Of a stretch of 64,000 bases of DNA, positions 37,811 to 46,569 are shown piece after piece (the first letter of the stretch is position 1; every line of letters starts with the position of its first letter). Below the pieces are notes generated by a model. The model was given only the letters and a program-made list of their open reading frames with translations, was not told the DNA's origin and did no database searches. The stretch is from JAUVZL01 sp965603515 (GTDB taxonomy: Bacteria; Hydrothermota; Tepidihabitantia; SM23-42). The stretch is taken from NCBI GenBank assembly GCA_965603515.1, contig CBFDDH010000003.1:35932-99931 (forward strand), written 5' to 3'. The translations under genes were made by a program, and so were the position numbers.

Positions 37811-38680
37811 CTAGTTCTTTTCTGCGCGCAGCAATGCCAGGTCGGGCTTCTGAAAAGTCAAACCTATCGCAACGCTTGGACAACTCTTTACGCATTCAAG
37901 ACACCGTATGCACTCCTTCTGATTAGGATTCTCGTAGACATTTATGTCCATAGGACAGATCCTTGCACAATAGCCACAACTCGGTTGCCGGCATTTTTCT
38001 TTTTCGACGTACAGATGAACTAAGGAGAAGCGGTTAAATACCGAATATATCGCGCCTATTGGACAAAACACGCGGCAGAAGAAGCGTTTAATGAGGATTG
38101 AAAAACCAACAACAAAAACCAGGATACCAATCTTGACCCAGAATAGCCAACCGACGAGAGCTCTGATATCACCCGTCTTATCGGTTAATACGAGCGGGAT
38201 ACCGGCTTCAATAATGCCGGCTGGACATACCTTGCAGAACCATGGTTCCATGGTAAACCAAGCGATAAACCCTGCAACAATGATCAGGACCGCATATTTA
38301 ATATAGGTCATCCAGAAAGGTAACTTTAGTTTGATCGTCTTTATTTTCTGCAAGAGATCCTGGAATAGACCAAAAGGACAAAGCCAACCGCAAGCCATTC
38401 TCCCCACTAACATACCGACCGCACCGAAGAATCCGACGATATAAAAAGGGAACAAGTGGAGGTTGAAGAAGTGCTGTAAACCGCCGATCGGACATGAAAA
38501 AAGAGAAAGCGGACAACCCCAGCAATTAAGAATCGGCACACAGGCAGCTTTCAGCGGTCCCTGGTATATATTGCCGGTCCACAGCGCCGGTGCATGGCCC
38601 AGGGTTATTATTGTAGCAATGATCTGACCTAGACGGTAGTGCGCAATGCGTTTGCGTTGTTTCTTTCGTCGTTCTTTCAT
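37811..38680 (-). CDS. NapH-like membrane polyferredoxin (quinol-oxidising type)
   Basis: 289 residues from ATG 38680. Five or so membrane helices are interleaved with the Fer4_5 cysteine motifs CGWLCPFGLF (around residue 100), WFCKVCPAG and FCRVFCPIG, and the C-terminus has two 4Fe-4S sites, CGYCARICPMDINVY and CIRCLECVKSCPSVAIG. This layout is that of NapH/NosR-C/RdxA-type proteins, which pass electrons from quinols or ferredoxin to periplasmic partners. The start overlaps the stop of the preceding small gene by 4 nt. It ends an operon with a selenoprotein, TlpA and outer-membrane protein, so a role as the membrane electron donor is likely. Confidence 0.88.
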   Translation of the reverse strand: MKERRKKQRKRIAHYRLGQIIATIITLGHAPALWTGNIYQGPLKAACVPILNCWGCPLSLFSCPIGGLQHFFNLHLFPFYIVGFFGAVGMLVGRMACGWLCPFGLFQDLLQKIKTIKLKLPFWMTYIKYAVLIIVAGFIAWFTMEPWFCKVCPAGIIEAGIPLVLTDKTGDIRALVGWLFWVKIGILVFVVGFSILIKRFFCRVFCPIGAIYSVFNRFSLVHLYVEKEKCRQPSCGYCARICPMDINVYENPNQKECIRCLECVKSCPSVAIGLTFQKPDLALLRAEKN

Positions 38681-38886
38681 TGCTGCAAGCCCATACAAGA
38701 AAGGCACATAACTGAACCAACACTCTCAGTTTCAGTAAAATCGCCAAGCATGCCACCGTAGATTATCGAAGCAAGGAAGATTGTCGTAAAGAAAATAATT
38801 ACATAATGTATCAACCTCCCTAAATCCTTTTCAATGCGTCCCAATGCCAATAGCAAAAAATCATGGCCTTTCTCTTGTTTGTTCAA
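38677..38886 (-). CDS. small membrane protein with C-terminal CLSC motif
   Basis: 69 residues. A charged N-terminus (MNKQEKGHDFLLLALG) leads into one membrane helix at about residues 27-46, then a short tail ending SVMCLSCMGLQQ, with a CxxC pair close to the end. The stop overlaps the polyferredoxin start (ATGA), so the two are translated together. With this topology the CxxC may face either side; in this operon it may relay electrons between the polyferredoxin and the periplasmic thiol proteins. No homologue is recognised. Confidence 0.75.
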   Translation of the reverse strand: MNKQEKGHDFLLLALGRIEKDLGRLIHYVIIFFTTIFLASIIYGGMLGDFTETESVGSVMCLSCMGLQQ

Positions 38887-38896
38887 CTCAACCTCC

Positions 38897-40423
38897 TCAG
38901 AACATACTGGTTAAGACTAACTTAACACCCCGGAAAGGCTCTTCAAACCGACAGACACCCCCCGAACACACAAGACCGCCTTTTTCAGCGCCCACCCGCA
39001 CGCGCAAATTGTGACGACGCGTCAAATCAAGGCTCAACTCGACCATTGGCCATGACCTACCCTCACCGAGTTTGGGTATTAACCAATCGGGCGGAACACG
39101 ACTGCGTCTTTCATAGCGGACAGAGAGCACAAACATCTCCGGCTTCCCCACTGACAAAGAAGCAGCGTGATCATAATAATCACTAGTATCACTCGAAACA
39201 AAGTTGTGCTCATAACCAGTTTCAATAAAGAACGAACCAAAATCATAAGTGAGATCAATATAAGGCTTGGTTTCTATTTTTTCCTGTATAGGTAACTCAA
39301 TCCCCTGCTTGATCACCCTTTCGATCCCCACTGTTATCTCCATATCAAAACTCGGATGCGTAGTGATCTTGGCGATCTGCTCAAGTACACCGTCCATATC
39401 ATCGTCGAGCTTTATTAATTCCTCGAACATGCCCATTGATGCATCATGGGTTGAAATCTTATTATTACTCAGCTCCAGCGAGATGAAATCAAATGGTGAA
39501 GCAATAATTGTTGTACCATAACCGATCTCATCAATCCCGCGGTTCACTGACACACCTGATTTTATTGGTGTAGGCGGTTCATTGTAACGGTATCCAGGAC
39601 CGCCAAAACCGATGTCTTTATAATCAATATACTGACATGATATACCCAGACCAGAGATGGCAAGACCAGTGGTAAAGAGAAACCCCTCGCCTTTTAACCG
39701 ACCTCCGACAACGGGTTGTGTCCCCCATTGCCTGCCGTATTCAAAATAATTTTCCCAGGGTCCAATAATCAATCCGATATTACCACCGAATAATTCAGTA
39801 AATGCCTGAGGCGTCATGTCTGAGACCCGGTTCACTCGTACGTAGCGACCAGCAAACGTAGTGACAATATTAACTGGCTTTTTGGATATCGGCACTTTGG
39901 TCTCGAAATTGGTACCCCTTATCTGGTCAGTCGTATCATTCTTCACTGAATAGGCGAGCTCTTCAAAGAAGATATTTCTTGGTCTGCCAGTAAGTAGTGT
40001 TAACCTGCTATTAAAAAGCTCAAAATCAACTTTTAATCCGAACAAAGAATTATCATTATTAAAATCCTCGTCGAGGAATTGATTGAGCACAAGACCCCTG
40101 CCAAATGTCGGGTAATATGTACCATAGAGCACGCTCACCGGGTCTTTTCGATACTGCGCAGTAAAATCAAAGTATTGAAGTGAACCAGGTACTGCTATTG
40201 ATGGATCCCAGAAAAAGAAAACGCCTTTAACCATAATATCTTTGTAATTAAGTTTGAGTTTCAGTTTCTCAGTCAGGTGTTCTTTATAGTTAAGACTATC
40301 TAACTGGTTATCCACGAATACCCAGTACTCGGCATGATTCGCGCCGGTGACACGGATATCTGAAGCAGCAAGCAGACTGCACACCGTAAGTAGGAGCAGA
40401 ATTTTACTCGCCAGTCTCATCAT
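38897..40423 (-). CDS. DUF6029-like outer-membrane beta-barrel protein
   Basis: 508 residues from ATG 40423. A signal peptide is followed by alternating amphipathic strands of a beta-barrel. The end resembles the DUF6029 family of Bacteroidota outer-membrane proteins: CSGGVCRFEEPFRGVKLVLTS (around residues 485-505) and a final Phe, with the CSGGVC pair likely a disulfide. Function unknown. The start lies 20 nt inside the TlpA gene in another frame; the upstream ORF extension is rejected. It is the third gene of the redox operon. Confidence 0.78.
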   Translation of the reverse strand: MMRLASKILLLLTVCSLLAASDIRVTGANHAEYWVFVDNQLDSLNYKEHLTEKLKLKLNYKDIMVKGVFFFWDPSIAVPGSLQYFDFTAQYRKDPVSVLYGTYYPTFGRGLVLNQFLDEDFNNDNSLFGLKVDFELFNSRLTLLTGRPRNIFFEELAYSVKNDTTDQIRGTNFETKVPISKKPVNIVTTFAGRYVRVNRVSDMTPQAFTELFGGNIGLIIGPWENYFEYGRQWGTQPVVGGRLKGEGFLFTTGLAISGLGISCQYIDYKDIGFGGPGYRYNEPPTPIKSGVSVNRGIDEIGYGTTIIASPFDFISLELSNNKISTHDASMGMFEELIKLDDDMDGVLEQIAKITTHPSFDMEITVGIERVIKQGIELPIQEKIETKPYIDLTYDFGSFFIETGYEHNFVSSDTSDYYDHAASLSVGKPEMFVLSVRYERRSRVPPDWLIPKLGEGRSWPMVELSLDLTRRHNLRVRVGAEKGGLVCSGGVCRFEEPFRGVKLVLTSMF

Positions 40424-40916
40424 TGCCCTCAACAAACAGCTCACGCATCGTCTCAATAAGAACCTCCTCATCACCCGGTTTATAACCCATATGGGTGAAA
40501 ACGATCTGCTTGTCCTGGTTAATTATGAAGCTCGACGGCATTGCCTGGACATTGTACAGGTCGCGCAGGATATCCTCGGGGTCCATGACAATAATGTACT
40601 CCCACTTATGGCTCTTTGCAAAAGGTTTGACATTAGGCACGCTTCTTGCTTTATCAACACTGATCGCCAGCAGGTTTATACCCATAGAATCAAACTCCGC
40701 ATAGTATGGTTTAAGCGCATCAAGCTCTTTAATGCACATCTTGCACCACAAAGCCCAAAAACTCATAAAGACAGGACCGTCGGCAAGGAGCGAATCAAGA
40801 CAAACCGTATTGCCGTCAACGTCCTCAAGCGTGAAATCAGGAGCTTCTATTACTTCTCCTTCATCGGCAAAAGCAAATATTAATGGTATCAACAAAATAA
40901 GGGCTAATTTGTTCAT
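40404..40916 (-). CDS. TlpA/thioredoxin-like exported redoxin
   Basis: 170 residues. A signal peptide (residues 1-17) precedes a redoxin domain, with EAPDFTLEDVDG around residue 25 and the active site WCKMC (Cys58, Cys61) in MSFWALWCKMCIKELDALKP, here at residues 51-70. The cis-proline region is QAMPSSFIINQDK. Such proteins reduce disulfides in the periplasm. AGGAGG precedes the ATG, and the upstream selenoprotein gene ends 1 nt before. Its own CxxC contrasts with the UxxC of that neighbour, which suggests they form a relay. Confidence 0.92.
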   Translation of the reverse strand: MNKLALILLIPLIFAFADEGEVIEAPDFTLEDVDGNTVCLDSLLADGPVFMSFWALWCKMCIKELDALKPYYAEFDSMGINLLAISVDKARSVPNVKPFAKSHKWEYIIVMDPEDILRDLYNVQAMPSSFIINQDKQIVFTHMGYKPGDEEVLIETMRELFVEGNDETGE

Positions 40917-40917
40917 T

Positions 40918-41643
40918 TTATTCCTCCTGAAAAGGACTGATTATTGACTGCATTACTTCCTTTGTATCTATATCCTGAATAAAAACTACTGTTTTCATAT
41001 CGTTTACCGGAATTGTATGGGAAAACGTTATGATCGTATCAAGTGTATCAGGATAGGTTAGTTCAACTGAAAAAGAATAGAGCTCCTGACATAAGTACAT
41101 GAATGTTGTATAGGCACCAGGCAAGCTATCTTGTAAAATCGCTACATAGGCAACGATCTCATCTTCCGGAATCGTGTCCGCAGTTATAATAGTAAGATCT
41201 ATGGACCCTGTAGACGGCGATGCCGTAGCGTCGTTAATATACAAATTAAAATAAGGTGTCACAGTCCGGGCTATCTCTATACGCGCTGCATACAGGCTGT
41301 CAAATTTTCCAGGATCAGCTTCCCACACGACGACTGTACCATCGAAGATCACGTAAGGGGGCATCAACCCGGTATTATAGAACGCTTCACGCTCATCAGC
41401 AGTTGGATTATTATAAGTTCCCCCTATATGGTAGGAGATAATAGCAAGTGTATCACCGTAAAAAAGAGAATCAGTAAGCGCTCGCTCCGCGAGCGAACAG
41501 AACCCTCAGTTGTCCTCAGTAAAAAGTTCGGCAAGGACGACCCGGTCAGTCGGTTCAGGAAATTCAACTACAGGCGCTTTGGAACAGATACTTAAGAATA
41601 GAATTACTACTGCTAACGAAATAAATAAAATACGTTTTTTCAT
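40918..41643 (-). CDS. exported selenoprotein with UxxC, thioredoxin/Omp28-like (in-frame UGA)
   Basis: One frame runs from ATG 41643 to TAA 40918, interrupted once by TGA at 41506-41508 (codon 46). The 241-residue product starts with a hydrophobic signal ending LFLSICSKAP, perhaps a lipoprotein; then VVLAELFTEDN-U46-GFC49-SLAERAL, which aligns with the TxxWCGYC active site of Omp28/thioredoxin-like proteins, so UGA stands exactly where Cys is expected. A hairpin with loop GGA begins 10 nt after the UGA. ATG is 6 nt after a consensus -10 box. Gene 1 of a five-gene redox operon. If UGA were a stop, only a 45-residue stub would form and the rest would lack a start. Confidence 0.85.
41479..41495 (-). 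promoter_or_regulatory. SECIS-like hairpin of the Omp28-like selenoprotein
   Basis: CGCTCGC pairs with GCGAGCG across a GGA loop (loop at 41486-41488), 17 nt downstream of the UGA at 41506-41508. Bacterial SECIS elements are stem-loops just after UGA with a G near the start of the loop. Confidence 0.7.
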
Positions 41644-41649
41644 AAGCGA

Positions 41650-41677
41650 ATTATACAAATATTGCTCCAGTTGTCAA
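41650..41677 (-). promoter_or_regulatory. leaderless consensus promoter of the redox operon
   Basis: TTGACA (41672-41677), 16-nt spacer, TATAAT (41650-41655), 6 nt to ATG 41643. Both boxes are perfect. Confidence 0.9.
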
Positions 41678-41709
41678 TAGGAAATCGATAATGCCTCCAT
41701 CAAAAAGAT

Positions 41710-41735
41710 GAGGGGGTGACACCAGTCACCCCCTC
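41710..41735 (-). terminator. terminator of the jelly-roll selenoprotein gene
   Basis: An 11-base stem, GAGGGGGTGAC (41710-41720) with GTCACCCCCTC (41725-41735), loop of 4 nt, followed on the minus strand by ATCTTTTTG. Confidence 0.9.
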
Positions 41736-41758
41736 ATAAGCAGTATTAGTCGTGAAAC

Positions 41759-43708
41759 CTATTCGACAACAATGACCTTTTGTGCGTCTTTATAAGAATC
41801 AGACTTTAGGGTAACAAAGTATACACCATTGCTTACTTTATTTCCAGCCTGGTCTCGACAATCCCAGGTGATCTTTGCCTGATTATCAAATAGGCGTTCG
41901 TATATTCTCACTAAACGACCGCTTGCATCATAGATAGTCACGTCAACTCCAGAAGCACTGTTGCTGACTACGTATGAAATACTGACGCCAGATTTTGCTA
42001 TGCTTGGTGCAATGACCAGACTATTTTGCACAGAAACTGAAGCAGGTGTATATTCTTCAATACCTGGATTCTGATCAGGCGGCCAGGTCGTATATAGGAT
42101 TGCGAATTCGTCAGTTACATCACCGGCATTTACATGGTAAACATCATTATAAAAGTATTCAATACCAACGTTTTCACCATAGTTTTCAATCCCGAGCGTA
42201 TTATCCCATTGCTGCTGTTCGACAAGGTATTGAACAATTATGTCGCCATCGCCAGTAGGTGAAGGATAGTAAATAGGATCGTAGAGAATTACTTCAAATG
42301 TCTCCATGTTACCTGATGGCCAATGTTCGACCTGGAAATACTCAATAATGAATCGGTGATTTGCAGCATCATAGTAATAATATATATCACTCGGCGCATC
42401 AATATTACCTGGGTCAAGGTCATCCCATAAAGCAGCGATCATTGCAGGTGGACCATCTGTATTTGGAATGCTGCTATTGGTCCAATCCACTCCTGACTGG
42501 GACCCCATTCCAATCCAACCGTTCGAGCTTACAGATATCTGATTGTAGTTAACCCCATAATATTTGAAGGTAAACGGAAGCGAGAGTACTGAAATTTGAT
42601 TGTCGCCCAGATCCAGAGAAGTACCCGAATTCGCAGTCTGAGTTGTATCTATAGCGACCCAATCATAAACCGGACTATTCAAATGAGGCCCGCTTGAATA
42701 ATAGGAATAGTAATAACCTGTATCTGAGGGTACATCTTGTCCCACGGTAAGAGCGAAATCAATAGTATCAACAAACCCACTATTAGCTGTGATAAGAAGC
42801 GCGAATTCTATCCCGGTGCCGTGCGGCGTAGATGAACTGGCAGTTACTGTATATGGATCACTAGTATTTTCCTTGATCATATCGACCAGTAGATCTCCAA
42901 AGTATCCTGAGTTGTCATTGATCGTTATGAAGGGTGATGATGTTTCAATAGTCGTCGCTACATTGGTTAGATCTGCACCGCCGATATTCATCAGCGTTGC
43001 CGTAAAATCCGCGGTTTCACCAGGATCGATCCGACCATTTGGGTCATACACTGTATTGTCTAATATGAGAACATATGGGTCACTACCACTGAAACCAAAA
43101 AAAACGTCATCGGCGAAGACCTTCGCCCTAAACGAGTAGCTTCAGCAGTTGTAGGCAGTATCTATCAGTGCAACCGTGATCTTCGCAACCACCGACGGAT
43201 CTACACCTGAGAGATTCTGCAATTCAGTGTTAATATTGAACGAATAAGCGTGCCAGGAAGTGTCGCTTGCATAAATCAGATGTTGAGTTGATGTATTAAT
43301 CCAAGGACAACCTGCACTCTCGCGGCAGATGCGTGTCACTCCAAGAGTAACGTCATTTTCATCCAAGTAAAACAGAGCACAAGCCGCACCAGCCCAAGAA
43401 GAACCATTGTCCCACGCATCGAGTTTAAGAAAAACTTCAAAATCAATGTGCGTCAGTGGAATATCGATATCAATAGTCTGGTATAGCCTCTCATAGCCGC
43501 CGCCTAAACCTCCTGAACCTTGTCTGTATACATATGCCTCATAGTCAGCATCAGGATGATAGGCAACACCCCTTGTTATACCTCCATATCCATTTGCAGA
43601 GTATTGGTTCCAGCCGTTTGTCAATGGTAGTTCGAAATCACCATTAACAACAAAATTGCTGCCAACACATAAACCAATAAAGAGAACCAGTATCACATAT
43701 CTGTGCAT
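41759..43708 (-). CDS. T9SS-secreted jelly-roll protein with Cys-Sec pair (in-frame UGA)
   Basis: One frame of 649 codons from ATG 43708 to TAG 41759, with a single TGA at 43142-43144 (codon 189). Signal peptide 1-17; residues 18-205 a carbohydrate-binding-like jelly roll (NFVVNGDFELPLTNGW); the UGA lies in YNC188-U189-SYSF near its last strand. Then an Ig-like adhesion domain (NGRIDPGETADFTATLMN), a nidogen/PPC-like domain (SNGWIGMG, ALWDDLDPG) and the sorting domain (IYDASGRLVRIY, NGVYFVTL, KVIVVE). The hairpin after UGA has an AGGTCT loop, the same as the E. coli fdhF SECIS. A UGA to Cys vicinal pair could form a selenylsulfide; stop is the alternative but would leave half a protein without a start. 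Confidence 0.76.
43112..43127 (-). promoter_or_regulatory. SECIS-like hairpin with fdhF-type loop
   Basis: GGCGA pairs with TCGCC and the apical loop reads AGGTCT, 19 nt downstream of the UGA at 43142-43144. E. coli fdhF has the same AGGUCU loop 17 nt after its UGA. Confidence 0.75.
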
Positions 43709-43779
43709 AGCATACCTCCTTTCATGTTAGCGCCTGCAGAATTTTACTCCCTTATTTTCTGCACGCTCTATTGTATTTA

Positions 43780-43807
43780 ATCATATATAGTATTAGCAAT
43801 TTGTCAA
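43780..43807 (-). promoter_or_regulatory. promoter of the jelly-roll selenoprotein gene
   Basis: TTGACA (43802-43807), 16-nt spacer, TATGAT (43780-43785); leader of about 65 nt with AAAGGAGG before ATG 43708. Confidence 0.78.
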
Positions 43808-43868
43808 GACTTAAGTTTACGCGTGTTATATCGTCCAACCAACTTGCTAATCCAATAATCCCTGCGTG

Positions 43869-44915
43869 CTATCTTACAACAATCTTTCCACAAGCATTTG
43901 CCAATAGACTCGTAAATTCATAGAAGTAAACACCTGAACCCAGTGTCTGAGCATTACTGTCTCGCACATCCCATTCGACTACTGAATGCTCACCCAAAGA
44001 CACCCCTTTGAATTCCCTAATCCGACGTCCGGATACATCATAAATGTTAAGTGTGTATTCTAGACCGGCTGGTAGACTAAAAAAGAACCTGGTCTGCTCA
44101 ACACAGGGATTAGGTGCAAGAACAAGCTGAATACTTTTCAGCTCAATATTCACTTCTTCAAGCGCAAGCTCAGTTACCTCTTTCATACCACCTTGCCAGA
44201 TCTCTTTTGTCGAATCCACCTGCATACTGTCATTCTGTATCCATGCCAGAATAGTACAGTAATTATCATTCCACGCTGGATCTATCGTAAAAGGCTCTGT
44301 GACAATTGTATTACCATCTGCCGGGATAGATACAAGAGTGCCATTATGGTCTGGCAGGTAGTCACGGGGTACATGATTGTGCCATTCAACACCATTTGGT
44401 GCCATGTAATATAGACTGTCCTCAGTAATAACGACTACTACCCTGCCATCAATCGCCGCGGCTGAATCATTCTGCAAATAGACATTGACTGTACCCTCAC
44501 CAGTCGATGGTGAATAGTCTCCCCACATGGCTATTGTCACTGGTGCGTCCATAGCCATGCGACCGGTTATCATTGACTCCCATAACATATAGTCAAAACC
44601 ACCGTGCTGATCACCATCATACCACAACCATGGCTCGAAGTACATGCCATAGTACGGCGGTGGATAATAATGTATTCGCTGATACGCCTCTTCCAAATAG
44701 AACGAATCTGTTGGGCTGAAATGCACATCAACGACAGCGACTCGACCTGGATACGTAGCTGCGATCTGTGCCAGTGTCCCACTGGCAATTCCACAGCTAC
44801 TTCATTCTTCGTCGCCAATTTGTTCACAAACAACAACGCGCTCTGCTGCAAAGCTCGTATTTACGAACAATATGCACAGAACAAGACTTATGAGTACTTT
44901 GAATGAGTTTTGCAT
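43869..44915 (-). CDS. T9SS-secreted Omp28/thioredoxin-like selenoprotein with UxxC (in-frame UGA), copy A
   Basis: One frame of 348 codons from ATG 44915 (GAGAGGAGAA upstream) to TAG 43869 with one TGA at 44802-44804 (codon 38). Signal peptide 1-24 (TSFAAE), then RVVVCEQIGDEE-U38-SSC41-GIASGTLAQIA: the redox site is UxxC. The thioredoxin-like fold continues with PWLWYDGDQ (cis-Pro side) and the Omp28 feature LYYMAPNGVEWHNHVPRDYLP (around 172), and the end is a T9SS-type sorting domain (NPCVEQTRFFF, IYDVSGRRIREF, GSGVYFYEF, KIVVR). The hairpin downstream has loop GGA. It is a paralogue of the next protein, with Sec at the same residue number. Confidence 0.88.
44769..44787 (-). promoter_or_regulatory. 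SECIS-like hairpin, copy A
   Basis: TGCCAGTG pairs with CACTGGCA, loop GGA, 22 nt downstream of the UGA at 44802-44804. Confidence 0.75.
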
Positions 44916-44940
44916 AAGTTCTCCTCTCATTTGCACCTTA

Positions 44941-44968
44941 ATTATATATACGACCACTTTGGTGTCAA
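44941..44968 (-). promoter_or_regulatory. promoter of selenoprotein copy A
   Basis: TTGACA (44963-44968), 16-nt spacer, TATAAT (44941-44946), with a 25-nt leader carrying the Shine-Dalgarno site. Confidence 0.88.
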
Positions 44969-44990
44969 CAACTTTGAATCATACAATAAA

Positions 44991-45020
44991 GAGCCCGTCT
45001 CTTTCAATTGAAACGGGCTC
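44991..45020 (-). terminator. terminator of selenoprotein copy B
   Basis: GAGCCCGT (44991-44998) pairs with ACGGGCTC (45013-45020); on the minus strand it is followed by TTTATTG. Confidence 0.75.
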
Positions 45021-45041
45021 AGTGGAAATATCAAACTGTGC

Positions 45042-46094
45042 TTATCTTACAACTACCTTACCGGATGTGTTGAGCACTTCGCTTGTGAATCGATACAAGT
45101 AAACACCTGCCCCAACCTTTGCACCTTGATCATTCGTCAAATCCCAATTGACCGATCCCTCAGTCTGATGCGTAACCCCTGACAAGCTTCTTAACCGACG
45201 TCCTGAAACATCATATATGTCAATACTGTAATCAGTGCCAAACGGCAATTCAAACTGAAATGACGTATTGCTCACGCAGGGATTGGGTATTGAAGTCACC
45301 GCATATACTGGCATAACATCAGATTCATATTCTTCAATACCGATAAGATCCATAACCGGTTTAATACCACCTTGCCAGACTTCTTTAGTTGAATCTGCCT
45401 GGAACTGAGTATCCTGAAACATCGTGATAATCTCGCATCTGTCTTCATCCCATCCAGCTTGAATTGTGAATGGATATGCTACGGTTACTGAGTCACCAGC
45501 CGGGACTGTAATATACTGACCGTTCTGATTGGGGATATAATCACGTGCAACATGATTGTGCCAAACATCGCCGTTTGGTGCAGCGTAGTATAGACTGTCT
45601 TCAGTAATTACATACAAGACTCGCCCGGATAGCGTCGTTGAACCATCATTACGGAATTGTGCATTTATCATACCTGTTCCGTCGGTTTGGCTATAATCAC
45701 CCCACATAGTCACGGTTACAGGTGATGGTTGAGCCATGCGGGCAACGATCTTTGACTGCCATTGTGAATAGGTGTAAGAACCATGCTGATCACCGTCATA
45801 CCATAACCACGGCGTTGCATAACCGCCATTATACGGAGGACGGTAAGTATACATGCGTTGAAGGGCTTCTGCGCAATACAACGGATACGAAGAGACAACA
45901 TGCATTTCAATCACAGCAACTCTTCCCGGATAATTAATGGCTATTTGGTCCAGTGTACCACTGGCATAACGACAAGAACCTCAGCCCTCCTGATACAGCT
46001 CTTCGCAGACCACTACACGTTCTGCTGCGAAAGCCATATTTACTGACACTAAGCCCAATACGAGACTTAATCCTACCAAAACAACACTCTTCAT
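45042..46094 (-). CDS. T9SS-secreted Omp28/thioredoxin-like selenoprotein with UxxC (in-frame UGA), copy B
   Basis: One frame of 350 codons from ATG 46094 (AAGGAG upstream) to TAA 45042, one TGA at 45981-45983 (codon 38). Signal peptide 1-24 (MAFAAE), then RVVVCEELYQEG-U38-GSC41-RYASGTLDQIA. The thioredoxin-like part shows PWLWYDGDQ and the Omp28 stretch LYYAAPNGDVWHNHVARDYIP (around 170), then the sorting domain (NPCVSNTSFQF, IYDVSGRRLRSL, GAGVYLYRF, GKVVVR). Sec and the following Cys are in the same positions as in copy A. The hairpin after UGA has loop GTA. Probably a duplicate of copy A; the two are about 50% alike by eye. Confidence 0.88.
45950..45964 (-). promoter_or_regulatory. SECIS-like hairpin, copy B
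   Basis: CCAGTG pairs with CACTGG, loop GTA, 22 nt downstream of the UGA at 45981-45983. Copy A has CAGTG/CACTG at the matching place, so the hairpin is conserved. Confidence 0.72.
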
Positions 46095-46138
46095 ATAAAC
46101 TCCTTCTCGCCATTCTCTCGGCGATTGTCACTATATAA

Positions 46139-46166
46139 ATTATATATACAGTTAGTAGAATGTCAA
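46139..46166 (-). promoter_or_regulatory. promoter of selenoprotein copy B
   Basis: TTGACA (46161-46166), 16-nt spacer, TATAAT (46139-46144); about 45-nt leader with a small stem and AAGGAG. Confidence 0.85.
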
Positions 46167-46215
46167 GAGGGGATTACAGACTGCACCCTACTATTATCTT
46201 CCTGGTTCTTTGTAT

Positions 46216-46551
46216 CTAGTGCCCCCCCACCACAGTATAGCCCGCTGCTCTAAGTTTACGTGCTAATCCTTGTTCAGCGATCACTGCTTCATCATAGGAC
46301 AAAGGGTTTAGGTCTTCGTATAGTTCGGGCATCAACCGGATGCCGTATTTTTTCACATACCCACTCGCTTTGTACCCGGCTTTATGATTTGCAAAACGCT
46401 TCATCACATCGAGCCCGGTCATACCGACATACACGCACGGCTTTTCAATATCGCGGCGAGGGTTCTCATCCTTCACTTTTCTAAATCTTCCGATACAGTC
46501 TTCTAATAAAACAACATAAATGCTATAGTGAACTGATTTCTTCTTGTTCAA
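46216..46551 (-). CDS. GIY-YIG nuclease-like protein
   Basis: 111 residues with the motif order of GIY-YIG nucleases: SIYVVLLEDC (around residue 10) and CVYVGMTGLDVMKRFANHKAG (around 39), followed by a helix rich in basic residues. It may act on DNA in repair or in mobile elements; no transposon is next to it. The only in-frame start is TTG at 46551, directly after AGAGAGG, which is unusual; the start is therefore uncertain. The gene follows an unknown membrane-anchored protein. Confidence 0.65.
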   Translation of the reverse strand: MNKKKSVHYSIYVVLLEDCIGRFRKVKDENPRRDIEKPCVYVGMTGLDVMKRFANHKAGYKASGYVKKYGIRLMPELYEDLNPLSYDEAVIAEQGLARKLRAAGYTVVGGH

Positions 46552-46569
46552 CCTCTCTTGGCTACTCCA

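Noticed and set aside
41479..41495. The hairpin after UGA read as a transcription terminator
   Set aside because: It is followed by CTTACTGATTC without a T-run and lies inside a frame that continues for about 190 codons with thioredoxin-like features.
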